In this document: piece by piece, positions 8,639-18,200 of the stretch
How the letters are laid out: each line of letters begins with the position of its first letter
Numbering within the stretch: the first letter of the stretch is position 1
Source of the DNA: Bodo saltans
Taxonomy: Eukaryota > Euglenozoa > Kinetoplastea > Eubodonida > Bodonidae
DNA: 26,184 nucleotides
NCBI GenBank assembly: GCA_001460835.1
Contig: CYKH01000630.1
Coordinates: 1 to 26,184 of the forward strand
Direction of reading: 5' to 3'
Translations under genes and position numbers: made by a program
The notes under the pieces: generated by a model
Database searches by the model: none
What the model was told of the DNA's origin: nothing
Seen by the model: only the letters and a program-made list of their open reading frames with translations

Positions 8639-8660
8639 TCTTTTTACTATCTGCCCAAAG
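8639..8660 (+). promoter_or_regulatory. Predicted trans-splice acceptor for the 8671 gene
   Basis: A short T/C tract (8639-8654) is followed by the first AG at 8659-8660, ten bases before ATG 8671. Confidence 0.5.
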
Positions 8661-8670
8661 CGCCATTAAT

Positions 8671-9267
8671 ATGGTAGCAGCAGCGCTCCGACGAATCTGC
8701 ACCCAATTTTATCTTATTATTGCCGCTACTTGTGCGTTGTTGGTCTTTCCTGTGTTTGTCCGAAATCAACTTCGTCGTTGCCATCGTTGGCTGAAACATT
8801 TGTCATCACCTAGTTGTGACATGGATTTCGGTGGTGCCGGGGTCGATCTGAAACGGGAATGTGCTCGGAGTGACTTTACTCCACCTCACCACCAGTCGAA
8901 GAGAAAGAAACACGGAAAGAACATCATCACCAACAAGGAGCAGCGAGGGGGCCATGATCATCACAATCATCTCAATCGATGCAAAGCACCTGGAAAACCG
9001 TCGTCAACTACATTCGCATCAACTCCTCTTCCCGTAACATGTGCGCGTTACGTCAAGAATGTTGCTTCAGACTTCTGCTTGAGTTATTGGGACACAAAGA
9101 AGAAAGCGACGACGTTGATCGCCTCTGTACCACCACCGACATCGCCTAAATATTCCACTGATTTTCGTGGCTTGCGGACACTGTGTGACGCAGCTGGCTG
9201 CTCAAGTGTAGTTGCCCCTGCCAACTACGACGATTCACCTCTCATGAAGCTGCGCAGCAGTATCTGA
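8671..9267 (+). CDS. Small orphan membrane protein sharing a C-terminal motif with the next gene
   Basis: This 198-residue protein matches no family I know. A hydrophobic segment (about residues 13-30, FYLIIAATCALLVFPVFV) close to the N-terminus suggests a signal anchor. A very basic His/Lys-rich stretch follows (about 72-105), then a Ser/Pro-rich region. Near the C-terminus is KYSTDFRGLRTLCDA (160-174), which resembles KFSSNFDGLRALLDA in the next gene, and the two proteins also end similarly (KLRSSI versus KLEPSSILVC). Length, ATG and a close acceptor support it as a real gene. The shared tail suggests common binding of a partner, but no function can be assigned. The stop is TGA. Confidence 0.65.
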   Translation: MVAAALRRICTQFYLIIAATCALLVFPVFVRNQLRRCHRWLKHLSSPSCDMDFGGAGVDLKRECARSDFTPPHHQSKRKKHGKNIITNKEQRGGHDHHNHLNRCKAPGKPSSTTFASTPLPVTCARYVKNVASDFCLSYWDTKKKATTLIASVPPPTSPKYSTDFRGLRTLCDAAGCSSVVAPANYDDSPLMKLRSSI

Positions 9268-9400
9268 AAAGAAAACGTAACGCAAAACTTTTGTTGCTTT
9301 ACATTTTCTTTTTGTTCTTATTATTTTGATTTTTGTTGTTGCTTCTCTCACCACTTTGTTGAAGTGTTTGTGCATCTATCTTGCGATGCCACACTTTATG

Positions 9401-9449
9401 TCTATTCCTCTTGCCATTTGATATGCTTGATTTCCTCGCCCGTGACAAG
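9401..9449 (+). promoter_or_regulatory. Predicted trans-splice acceptor for the FG-rich gene
   Basis: The pyrimidine-rich stretch at 9401-9440 is followed by AG at 9448-9449, just before ATG 9454. This position would remove the out-of-frame ATGs at 9386, 9399 and 9422. Confidence 0.4.
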
Positions 9450-9453
9450 AGAA

Positions 9454-10128
9454 ATGATGCAGCAGCAGCAACAGTCGTTGTTCGGCTCCACTGGTGGCTT
9501 CGGGCAGGCCAATACTCTCTTCGGCTCCTCACAGCCTTCCATGGCGTTTGGTGGTGGTGGCGGTTTTGGTGGTGGCGGCGGCTTCGTTGGTGGCGGTGGC
9601 TTCGGTGGCGGTGGCGGCTTCGGTGGGGGTGGTGGCTTCGGCGCTGGCGGCGGCTTCGGTGCACCCCAGCAGCAAGCATTTGGTTATGGAACTGTCGCCG
9701 TTCCCAGCAGTGGTTCTCGAGGAGGTCGAGGAGGACGCGGCTTCGGTGCACCCCAGCAAGCATTTGGTGCCCCCAATAACCTGTTCGGTGTACCAGGAGT
9801 TAAAGCTGCTGTACGAGCTTCCAGCAAGAGTGGCATTCCACCACCCGTGAAGCTTGTGGACAACGCAGTGTTCAATTCGATGACGTCATCTGCAACTGGT
9901 GGCCGGCGCAGCCGTGGATCCGCGGCATCGTCACCGCAGAATCGACGTGACTCCTCATCGCTCTCTCAACGTGCTCCGTCGCGTCTCGGAACGTCGAAGT
10001 TCTCCTCAAACTTTGACGGTCTCCGTGCACTTTTGGATGCAAATGCCGAGATGGAACAGGGCGAGGGAAGAGAATCGGAAAATACGACGCTTGCCAAGCT
10101 GGAACCTAGCAGCATTCTCGTTTGTTGA
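9454..10128 (+). CDS. FG/RGG-rich protein, nucleoporin-like
   Basis: From the first in-frame ATG the protein has 224 residues. It opens with a Gln run, then has LFG, GFG and AFG dipeptide contexts (SLFGSTGGFGQANTLFGSSQ) as in FG nucleoporins, and a long Gly5-Phe array (about residues 30-70). A short RGG-type box follows (SRGGRGGRGFG), then two FGAPQQ repeats and LFGVPG. The C-terminal third is Ser/Arg-rich and ends with KFSSNFDGLRALLDA (182-196) and KLEPSSILVC. FG repeats bind transport receptors in the nuclear pore, and RGG boxes bind RNA and are often arginine-methylated, so a pore or RNA-binding role is possible. It lacks a coiled coil or other nucleoporin anchoring domain, so the assignment is compositional. 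The stop is TGA. Confidence 0.7.
   Translation: MMQQQQQSLFGSTGGFGQANTLFGSSQPSMAFGGGGGFGGGGGFVGGGGFGGGGGFGGGGGFGAGGGFGAPQQQAFGYGTVAVPSSGSRGGRGGRGFGAPQQAFGAPNNLFGVPGVKAAVRASSKSGIPPPVKLVDNAVFNSMTSSATGGRRSRGSAASSPQNRRDSSSLSQRAPSRLGTSKFSSNFDGLRALLDANAEMEQGEGRESENTTLAKLEPSSILVC
9547..9662 (+). repeat. Gly-Phe coding minisatellite
   Basis: About seven short units of GGT/GGC codons closed by a Phe codon encode repeated Gly4-5-Phe, with one Val and one Ala variant. This low-complexity array is likely to vary in length between alleles. Confidence 0.85.
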
Positions 10129-10316
10129 AAACTGACGTCATATGACACAATTTTAGCGCGCGTGGAAATTTTCTTAAAGCGACACGGGGATTTTCTTTTG
10201 CAATGCCACGGCTTATCGACCCAAGATTACGTTAATCGTCACAATGCTTCTTGTGTCTCGTTTGTTTGTTTGTATCGCGTAACATAAACAGGGTTTCCAG
10301 AGAGACTGGTGCAAGG

Positions 10317-10370
10317 GTTTTGTTTCTTTCTTTTCCGAAAACAATTAAAAAGCAAAAAGAATTATTTTAG
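10317..10370 (+). promoter_or_regulatory. Predicted trans-splice acceptor for the 10384 gene
   Basis: The T/C tract at 10318-10336 is followed by AGs at 10351-10352 and 10369-10370. Either leaves a short leader before ATG 10384. Confidence 0.45.
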
Positions 10371-10383
10371 TTTGCCCTCTCAA

Positions 10384-11148
10384 ATGCGTGGCATCATTAT
10401 CGTTTCGTGCACATCTTCCGTCGTCTTCCACACTGCACCGTTCTCACGTGACGTCGTCGATAACATCGTTGCCATTGTTGAAAGTGATATTCATGTCAAG
10501 GCCACCGCCGACGGAGTTCCGCCCCCCGTTGCTGGTGGAGGCAGTGCTTCGTCACCGCCAAATTCTCCTCCGGCTACGTCAGGTGGTCGCCGGAAGCTTG
10601 CCTTCCAGTCCACCTTGAGAAAAGCGTCGCTTCACCGCCATGGAGGGCACGAATTAGTTCACACTGCGCGATGGCTTGAGGCAGATCACAAGCGTATCTG
10701 CGAGGGTCTTCTATGCGTGTATGTGGCTGAACACGCGTGGCTCGGTGCCGTGATGCGTGGTGGTCCTGTGTCGGCCGCGAGCAGCAGCAGTCATGCCACG
10801 GATATGTCGAGTGGCGCTGTGCCAGACAGCAGTGGCGCGGCGTCATCTAGTGCGCTGGTGATGTGGCGGAAATGTGGTGACCGTGTCATCGTTTTTGTCC
10901 TCGATCAAGAAGAATCGTTGTCATTGGCACGAAATGCGATGGCGACATTGATTTTATTGCTGTGCGAGGCATTTGATAAGCCGGGCTCGGAAACAGCCCC
11001 ATCGCTTAAAGACCTGATGAGTCGGCCTGATCTTGTTCAGTCCTGTTGCAGTTGTATCGCGCCACAGCATTTATTGGTTATGGCACCGCTTAGTGCAAGT
11101 CGGGCAATGTTACAGAAGTTGCTCCTGTCCAAAGGCATCAAGCGGTGA
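10384..11148 (+). CDS. Small protein, possibly an AP-5 sigma-like (longin) adaptor subunit
   Basis: The protein has 254 residues from the first in-frame ATG. It starts with a hydrophobic strand (MRGIIIVSC), as longin-fold proteins do, followed by a Pro/Ser/Gly-rich insert (about 40-75). The C-terminal half, DRVIVFVLDQEESLSLARNA, then a Leu-rich helix and later a PQHLLVMAPLSASRAMLQKL segment, has the same order of hydrophobic strand, VLD-xx-E, long helix and final LL block that I recall from human AP5S1. AP-5 works in late-endosome to Golgi retrieval. This is a pattern-level resemblance only, with no diagnostic residue, so other longin proteins or an unrelated family remain possible. Other AP-5 subunits are not visible here. 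The stop is TGA. Confidence 0.6.
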   Translation: MRGIIIVSCTSSVVFHTAPFSRDVVDNIVAIVESDIHVKATADGVPPPVAGGGSASSPPNSPPATSGGRRKLAFQSTLRKASLHRHGGHELVHTARWLEADHKRICEGLLCVYVAEHAWLGAVMRGGPVSAASSSSHATDMSSGAVPDSSGAASSSALVMWRKCGDRVIVFVLDQEESLSLARNAMATLILLLCEAFDKPGSETAPSLKDLMSRPDLVQSCCSCIAPQHLLVMAPLSASRAMLQKLLLSKGIKR

Positions 11149-11382
11149 TGGGGACTTCATCTGACGAACGTTGTCTCAATGTTGTGGCTGTGAGTTGTTT
11201 TGTCCAAACAAACACCGAGGAGATATCCAGATGATGCATGTGCACAACCATTTTTGTAGATGTGAGTTTCCTGCAAGATCCTTGGGCATATGACGCAACG
11301 CGACCGCTTTTCACAACCAGAAAAATGCTAGTCTTTGACTGACGATATGTGTGACATTTTTTTTTTTCTAAAGTATGCTCGG

Positions 11383-11409
11383 CTTTTTTTGCCATTTCTC
11401 ACTTTACAG
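11383..11409 (+). promoter_or_regulatory. Predicted trans-splice acceptor that fixes the start of the 11420 gene
   Basis: A long pyrimidine tract ends in TTTACAG at 11403-11409, a strong acceptor. It lies downstream of the in-frame ATG at 11375 and 10 bases upstream of ATG 11420, so 11420 is the likely start. A second T-tract with AG (to 11373) could serve the longer form. Confidence 0.6.
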
Positions 11410-11419
11410 AAACTTCATC

Positions 11420-14400
11420 ATGGTCGTGCTCCCTTGGAGGCTCAAAGCGCTCACAAGGCGCGCGCAGACGGCCATTCACACGACGGCGTCATCTGGCCGT
11501 GGTTACGGGGCGCGTGTCGCAGCGACAGCACCACCACTCAATGCTCGTGATGCACTGATGATCCTCATCGCCTTTTCCGACCTACGCGTGCGAGGACCTG
11601 AAGTGCAGCCAGTCTGTCTCAAATGCAGCGTGATCATCGCGTCCAGCTTGCGACGAGGCTCCAGAGGCAGCACCAGCAGCTTCAACGCAAGGTCTTCGAA
11701 AGAGAGTGCGGCCCAGACCAATGTCTCTGTGGACGCAGTCGGAGAAGTCGCAGTGGCCCTGGCGTCGTTGCAAGCCCGGCACTACATCCCTGTCCTCAAG
11801 AAAGCGCTTCTTCCTAAGCTACTGGAGTTGAATGGACATGATCATAACGAACGATTTCTTCAGAGGGTTGGGTTTTCTCTCGTGAAGTTAGGCAGCGAGC
11901 AAGTCGACGGCGCAGTCTCCGACCACGTGCTGTCCCTGTTGCTCGAGTATGTCACTCAGTTTCAGCCTAATGATCATGTTGCGTTTGTCACGGCCTCGGC
12001 GCTGGCGTCGCTTCCGAATGGCGTGATTGCTTCTTCAATTAAAAACATGTCGACGGCAACAACTGATCAGCGGTCCCTTGCAGCCCGATGCACTGCGCAA
12101 GTCACAAACGCGTGCCGCTCGTTCTACTCCGCCACTGTTGGCGGGAATGCCGATGCCGTGGATCGCTCACTTTCTACCACTGTTCTAGCCCTGCAGCCGT
12201 ATCTCTCTCGAGCAGCAACAGCAGATGCCCTTCCACTCGAAACAGCGATGTTGTTAACGCTCCTCCTCACTGAAAAATTGTCGAGTGCGGGGGTTGTGGA
12301 GCGAGCTACTGGGAACGGTGTGTTTCAACTTCTCCATACATGGCTGCCATTGTGTGACTTGTATCGAGAACTCGGTCTTGCACTACAGCAGCAACAGCAG
12401 CAGCAGGGTCAAGGGCTGTCGTCGTCGGTTTCGGTAGAAATTGGTGCGGCGCTGGCGACCATTCAAAGAGCTGTGCAAGATCTACCTCTCACGAAATGTG
12501 TTCCTGGTGGATTTGCAACATTCATGCACGCCTCGCTGTGGACGCTCACTCATAGTAACACACCGTCCTCATCCTCCACTACGCTGGCGACGTCAGTTCC
12601 TTTTGTCAAACGACTATTGTGGGCAGCTGCGGATCCTGAATTTGCCAAAGCGTTTAACTCGTACGACGTTGCCAAGCTTGCGGATGCGTTGCGGCAAGGA
12701 GCATGGGATGCGTGGGTTGGGATTGAAATCTCCAACCCCAACAGTACCAACACCGCTGCAAACGTTGCAGCAGGAGAAAGACAATTATCGTCTCAATTGC
12801 CTGCAGCTGCTGCTGGGCGCGTCACGCTGGGGCACCTTCTCGTGGAAGTAACAGGAAGGTTTACGGACGACTTGAAGTTCTTTGTGACAAGGAACCGCCA
12901 CCATTCTCACAATCACAGCAGCGGCGGCAATAGCGATGATGGTGCTGTCGTCAAGTATGTGGATGGAGTGAGTGTTTCTTCGGTGCTGCGGACGCAGCTG
13001 CGGATCCTTCAATGTGCGACCTCAAACGGAATTTCCTCTCGAGCTCTGAGCAGATCACGTCGGTTCGGCATCACGCGAGCACTGCAAGCACAAATGAAAG
13101 AAATCTGTGTTGCATGCACTCCTTTGGTGAAGCATCATCAACAAGTGCAGAGAAGAAAAAGCAGCGTAGATGGCGGCGTTGCTGGCGGCACCAAAGCAGA
13201 AGACGTTGCATCCGTTGACGGCGACGATGACGTTGGGATGCCGCAGTGGTCGAGAGACTACATCCCATGGATGCTAAAGGTGTTGAGCAATGTGCTGCTG
13301 TTTGATGCTCGCGTGTTGCAACCTCGGCAGTTATCCGTCAAAGACTCCATGAAGGCTGTACGCAGCGCACTGACGTCGCTTGCAGAGGTCTTTAACCAGC
13401 ATCTCGAGTCAGCAAAAAGCGTCCACCAGGACGACGAGGATAAGCACCGCGTCGTTGAGGAGGGTGACGACGCTGTGGGAATCCGTGAGGCGGTCATGGC
13501 GCTGCATGTCGGCTCTACTGTCCTCAACTTGAATCATGTGCATCATGGAGCATGGGAAGGTGCCGAGTTGGAGAGACGAACGCTGCTCCGCATGTGTCTG
13601 CTCACACTTGATGCCGCTGCAGCGGCTGGGCAGTCGTCGTGGTCACAGCGGGTCATTGACGATTGGAGCTACCTTCCCCTCACTGAGAGGTCAGCGGTTC
13701 TCCACAGCATCGGAATGTTGTCTTCGATTGTCTCCAAAAACAACAAAGATGGCAGTGATGTGGAGACCATGGCACAGCAACTCGTCGAGCGTGCGGGTCT
13801 CTTGGGTGATAGTTTCTTGCGACATGTTGCTACTCAGCAAGGACGTTTGACCTTTGAACAAAAGCAAGACTCACAGGTAGACGAGACAACTGCTGGGGAT
13901 TGTGACAGCTCAGATAATTCGCAGGCAGTCATTCAAGGCGGACTCGACTCCGTTGCTGTAGTGGACGCGTTATGCGCTGTGTTCTCTTGGATCGGCACGA
14001 CATCCATCACAACAAAGGATACCACCGCAACAAGCAGTCGGCACGCTGCGATGCGCGCTCTCTTCATGCAGCTTTTGCAACTCCCAGAAAACACCATCCC
14101 TCCCGAGTCACTTGTGCGCCTCTTGGATGCGATGGCATTGCATCGGCATGCGTTATTCCCACAAGCGTTCTATCCATCATCATCGGTGGTGATATTGAGG
14201 TCCGATGTCAAGCGGCTGTGGGAACGGCAAATGTTTAGCCTTGTGCATAGTGCTCCACGTACATCATCATCATCGTCAGCATCGTCCATGTTTGCATTCG
14301 CTCAGCTTGGTTCTGCTGCAGGGGGCCAAGAGGCTCAAGAGCAGCCTCTGCGGCGTGCCTCCGTGGATTCGTCGGTGCGAGGTGTTGCTCACACGGAGAT

Positions 14401-15067
14401 GACGCTCATCGCTCGTGCCGCAGCGTCGCTCAAACTTCTCGGGTTCACACTCGTGGCTGCTGTCGCCGCGGCAACACCACCGAAACCGCAACAGAATCGT
14501 ACGAAGTTGACGAAGCCGCAAGATGAGAGGCGTCGAATCATTGTCCCATTTTCCGCGGCAGTTGACAGCTGTGGTGGTGTTGATGCCTCCTCCACTGCAG
14601 TGCTTGATGAAGCTGTGCAGCTCGCGGCCCTTGTGTTCGATCAGCGTGATCGTCTTCGCACCGATGAGCTTCAGGCGTGGGGCCGTGAGCTCAATCCGTA
14701 CGTTGCCCGTGGCATCCCACTCCTTTCCTCTCGAGGCATTGCGATCTTACTGCGTGCTCTTCGATCCCCGGAAGCACTGGGACTACTGATTCCTCGTCAT
14801 GTAGATCGAGAGCGGCTGGTGGAGCGTTGCCTCGAGCAGCTTGACAGCATCACGCATGGCATCCCTCTTGTCGGGGAAGCAGTGCCCGTTCTGGCGACGT
14901 TGCCAGAAGTTGTGGAGCTGGCCGAAGGATTTGCAGTGGCGCCTCATCTGGAAAGTTTACTTGCGACCACATCAATGTCGTCTTCAGCCACTACTACCGC
15001 TGCTACAACTCGGAGGGATTTGATTGCTCAATTTAGGAGCCTCGTGAAGAAAATTGCAAGTGAGTGA
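11420..15067 (+). CDS. Very large helical protein, probably mitochondrial; family not recognised
   Basis: The protein has 1215 residues from ATG 11420 (1230 from ATG 11375). The N-terminus after 11420, MVVLPWRLKALTRRAQTAIH, is rich in Arg, Lys, Ala and Ser, lacks acidic residues and can form an amphipathic helix, as in a mitochondrial targeting sequence. Much of the chain looks like helical repeats: the stretch beginning NARDALMILIAFSDLRV, then VGEVAVALASLQARHYIPVL, and near the end RGIAILLRALRSPEAL. These recall the loose helical repeats of mitochondrial RNA-binding FASTK/RAP or HPR/OPR-type proteins, but I see no diagnostic RAP domain. Low-complexity loops (Gln run near nucleotide 12385; Ser runs; His/Asn/Ser/Gly stretch near 12900) interrupt it. 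A role in mitochondrial RNA or ribosome biology is a guess. The stop is TGA. Confidence 0.75.
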   Translation: MVVLPWRLKALTRRAQTAIHTTASSGRGYGARVAATAPPLNARDALMILIAFSDLRVRGPEVQPVCLKCSVIIASSLRRGSRGSTSSFNARSSKESAAQTNVSVDAVGEVAVALASLQARHYIPVLKKALLPKLLELNGHDHNERFLQRVGFSLVKLGSEQVDGAVSDHVLSLLLEYVTQFQPNDHVAFVTASALASLPNGVIASSIKNMSTATTDQRSLAARCTAQVTNACRSFYSATVGGNADAVDRSLSTTVLALQPYLSRAATADALPLETAMLLTLLLTEKLSSAGVVERATGNGVFQLLHTWLPLCDLYRELGLALQQQQQQQGQGLSSSVSVEIGAALATIQRAVQDLPLTKCVPGGFATFMHASLWTLTHSNTPSSSSTTLATSVPFVKRLLWAAADPEFAKAFNSYDVAKLADALRQGAWDAWVGIEISNPNSTNTAANVAAGERQLSSQLPAAAAGRVTLGHLLVEVTGRFTDDLKFFVTRNRHHSHNHSSGGNSDDGAVVKYVDGVSVSSVLRTQLRILQCATSNGISSRALSRSRRFGITRALQAQMKEICVACTPLVKHHQQVQRRKSSVDGGVAGGTKAEDVASVDGDDDVGMPQWSRDYIPWMLKVLSNVLLFDARVLQPRQLSVKDSMKAVRSALTSLAEVFNQHLESAKSVHQDDEDKHRVVEEGDDAVGIREAVMALHVGSTVLNLNHVHHGAWEGAELERRTLLRMCLLTLDAAAAAGQSSWSQRVIDDWSYLPLTERSAVLHSIGMLSSIVSKNNKDGSDVETMAQQLVERAGLLGDSFLRHVATQQGRLTFEQKQDSQVDETTAGDCDSSDNSQAVIQGGLDSVAVVDALCAVFSWIGTTSITTKDTTATSSRHAAMRALFMQLLQLPENTIPPESLVRLLDAMALHRHALFPQAFYPSSSVVILRSDVKRLWERQMFSLVHSAPRTSSSSSASSMFAFAQLGSAAGGQEAQEQPLRRASVDSSVRGVAHTEMTLIARAAASLKLLGFTLVAAVAAATPPKPQQNRTKLTKPQDERRRIIVPFSAAVDSCGGVDASSTAVLDEAVQLAALVFDQRDRLRTDELQAWGRELNPYVARGIPLLSSRGIAILLRALRSPEALGLLIPRHVDRERLVERCLEQLDSITHGIPLVGEAVPVLATLPEVVELAEGFAVAPHLESLLATTSMSSSATTTAATTRRDLIAQFRSLVKKIASE

Positions 15068-15146
15068 GAAAATGACAGTGGTTGTCTTTCAGTATCGCTT
15101 TCGTCCATCTTAAGAGAATCTAGAAAAACATCAGTCCGCAAATTCA

Positions 15147-15182
15147 TTGTTTTTTATGTATTTTCGCATTTTTGAACGCCAG
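15147..15182 (+). promoter_or_regulatory. Predicted trans-splice acceptor for the SWR1-like gene
   Basis: A T-rich tract (about 15147-15173) is followed by CAG at 15180-15182. The next ATG downstream is 15258, so the in-frame ATG at 15156 would be spliced away, which supports 15258 as the start. Confidence 0.5.
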
Positions 15183-15257
15183 TTAAGGGGGGAACAGGAA
15201 ACACGAAGAGAAAGGGAAACATTTTTTTTATTTTTTTTGGAATATCGCCTTCCTCAC

Positions 15258-18200
15258 ATGACGTCCACGGCCGTACGAAGAGGAGGCCGCGGTGGTAAAC
15301 GCTCACGTCTTGATGCTGCTGACAGTGAACTCGCTGCCGTCGAAAATGTCAGCAAAGCAACCGCCTTGAACTCCTCGGCTGACAGTGGCGGCGCAGGAGT
15401 TTCGTCTTCATCGTTTCAGCCGTTGTACCCACGTCCAGCTTGGTCCTTGGCTCCGTGGCAAGCGATCGCCATTTCTGTTGCAGCACAAACGTACGAAAAC
15501 GCCACTCACCTTCATTCTTTGAAAACTCACAACACGTTTATCTTGCGTGATTTGAGCAAATTTCACACGGAGCAAAAGCACTACTCAAGAAAACGAGAAC
15601 AAGAACAGCGAGCGGCGTCGGACAAAATTGGAAAGCAGTTCTTTGCTAGCATGAAAAAGCATTGGGAAAGTGCAGGAAGGCTTCATCAACAACTTTTGAA
15701 GGTCGATTACGAGGCAACGAAGCGTAACGTGGATGCAAAGAAGCAAGAAGACATGCTGCGAGAAACAGAAGAGCTAACAAAAAAACTTCTGCAGAATATG
15801 ATTCGCGATCGTCAACGTGTTCCGCTGTCGTCTGCAACGGCCAATCAACATCGCCGAAGGACCAAGAAGGAGGAATCTGAACTCACAGTGGCATCTACAG
15901 CTATCCCGCAGCCTCCGGTGAAACGAAATCATGAAGGTCAGTTGCTGGCGACGCCACATGAAAAGATTGGGGAAGATACCGCCACGCGGCCTTTCACAAC
16001 AGCAAAAACTGATGATGAGCAAATCCCAGAAGCTTCAGAGCAACTTAAACGAGATGCTGCAGCTGTGCTACTTGATGCAAACGACCACGATGATGAAGAA
16101 CAAAAAGAAGCGAAAGAATATCCCCAGTCGTCAAATGATTTCGGCGGCGACGACGACGACGACGACCCATCACTAGAGAAGCAACTTCATCTTCTTAACA
16201 CTCTCGACGGCGCTCGACCACTGCGTGACTACCAACGCAGCGCCCTTCGGTGGATGCTTCATTTGTACAACCAAGGTCTCAACGGTATTCTTGCAGACGA
16301 GATGGGCCTCGGCAAGACGGTTCAAACACTCGCTCTCTTGGCGTATTTCGCCGAGTACAAAAACGACTGGGGGCCGCATTTGATTGTTGTGCCCACAACC
16401 GTCGTGTTGAATTGGGCAGCAGAATGCCGACGGTGGTGCCCGGGCTTCAAGGTGATCACGTACATCGGCAATGCCAAAGAGCGTGCCGCGCTGAGACAAG
16501 GCTGGACCGCTGAGGACGCGTTCCACATCTGCATCACAACGTACAACTTAGTCATCAACGATCGCACCGTCTTCCGTCGTCGCCCTTGGGGATTACTAGT
16601 TCTCGATGAAGCGCATTACATCAAAAACTTTGCCAGTCTTAAGTGGAGAGCGTTGTTTGATCTGCAAGCACAGCATCGCCTCATGCTGACAGGAACTCCA
16701 CTGCAAAGTTCCGTTATGGAGCTGTGGTCGCTGTTTCATTTCCTGCTCCCCTTCGCGACCGCATTTCAATCAGAAGATGAATTCCGGGACTGGTACAGCA
16801 ACCCGATGAACGACATGGTGGACGGTAGGTCAGATCTCAACGAAGATGTCGTTCGGCGCTTGCAAGCACTTCTCCGTCCGTTTCTGCTTCGCCGTTTAAA
16901 GCGAGATGTGGAATCGCAACTCCCAAGCAAAACAGAGAAAGTGATTTTGTGCCGACTGTCTCGACGGCAGCAAAGCGTGTACGATGAGTTTATCCAAAAC
17001 GCCGAAACACGCAGACGGCTGCAGAGCGGAGGCAACGGCGGTTTATTCGGTGTGTTGTTGCAGTTGAGAAAAGTGTGCAACCATCCAGACCTTTTTGCTG
17101 AGCGTCCCACGCGAGCTCCACTGATGTTTAGCCTGCCGTTCGGAACGCATCGAGGTGCTGTCGTTACCGTGCCTATCTCTGTGATGTGCACCACCGACTC
17201 TGGCGCACGGCGGCGTTTTTATTGGAACCGTATGCATCTTGATGTTTTGATTTCCGATGTGAATGTTCCCCAAGACGCTCCTGATGAGATGAAGGGCGAT
17301 GAGAGCCGCTGCCTCGATGATTGCATCTCTGAGCGAGGTCCGCTTCAGGCTTGGCTAGAGGGTGTGGTGTGGAACTCGTGGGTGCCGCTGATAGGCACGA
17401 CTGAGTCCTCTGTAGTAACTGCCCGCACGGCTGGGAATGTCGCAGCCTGTCAGTCCTCACAGGTAGTTTCTCAGGAGTTGCTACTCAACGAAAACACGTT
17501 CGCTGCACTCTTACAGCGCGATCGTTCTTCTACCAGCGCGGGCGGCTCGCCGTCTTCACTCTCGAACGTTTTTCTCAACGCTGGGGAGCATCTCGTACAA
17601 GGGCTGCAAGTGCGCCGCCAGCTGCGTGCGGCCATTTTTCAGCAACAGCAAACAGCACTTAATGTGCGCAGTTGGGCGTGTTCAACATTGACGCAAAATT
17701 TTCACTTATTTGGAAAATGCTCGTTTGACCAAGAGGTGCCCAGCAAGCGACTCCTTCGCGTTGAGTTGGTTGCGGAACGCTGCGCAAAGAACTTTCCCAC
17801 CCTCGTCCCAACACTTTCAGAACGCTTCACACATTGGACAACGAAGCAGCTCATTGAGCGCGTGTGTGTCTTTGTGCCTGCTGCTGCGTCCTGTGGGGGC
17901 TTACGGCTCGATTGGTGCGGTATCGGATTGTCGTCGAGCGTATCGTTCATTTCCACCGCAGATTTTATGAAACGATTCTCACCGCTGACTCAGGACCTAT
18001 TGGCACCCCTGTTCCTTCTTCACTTAGATCGTCTTCGTTGTCGTGACCCTCATCATCCCTTCACGCGTCAGTGCCTGGTGGCTGCTGGGCGGAACGTGGC
18101 GCTCGACGCCAGAGTGCCACCTTCGACTTATGCAGTTGCTCGACCCCTTCGATATTTCAGTGAAGACGGATGGTCGTTAGATGCAAGAAGGTGCATGGGT

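Noticed and set aside
9364-9453. Longer form of the FG-rich protein
   Set aside because: It depends on a GTG start; the first ATG in frame is 9454, directly after a plausible acceptor.
10133-10140. Palindrome TGACGTCA resembling a CRE site
   Set aside because: It is just after a stop codon in a polycistronic unit, and such promoter elements are not expected to drive individual genes in kinetoplastids.
15147-15257. N-terminal extension of the SWR1-like protein from TTG 15147 or ATG 15156
   Set aside because: The predicted acceptor at 15182 would remove it, and the extra residues are encoded by T-runs typical of leader sequence.
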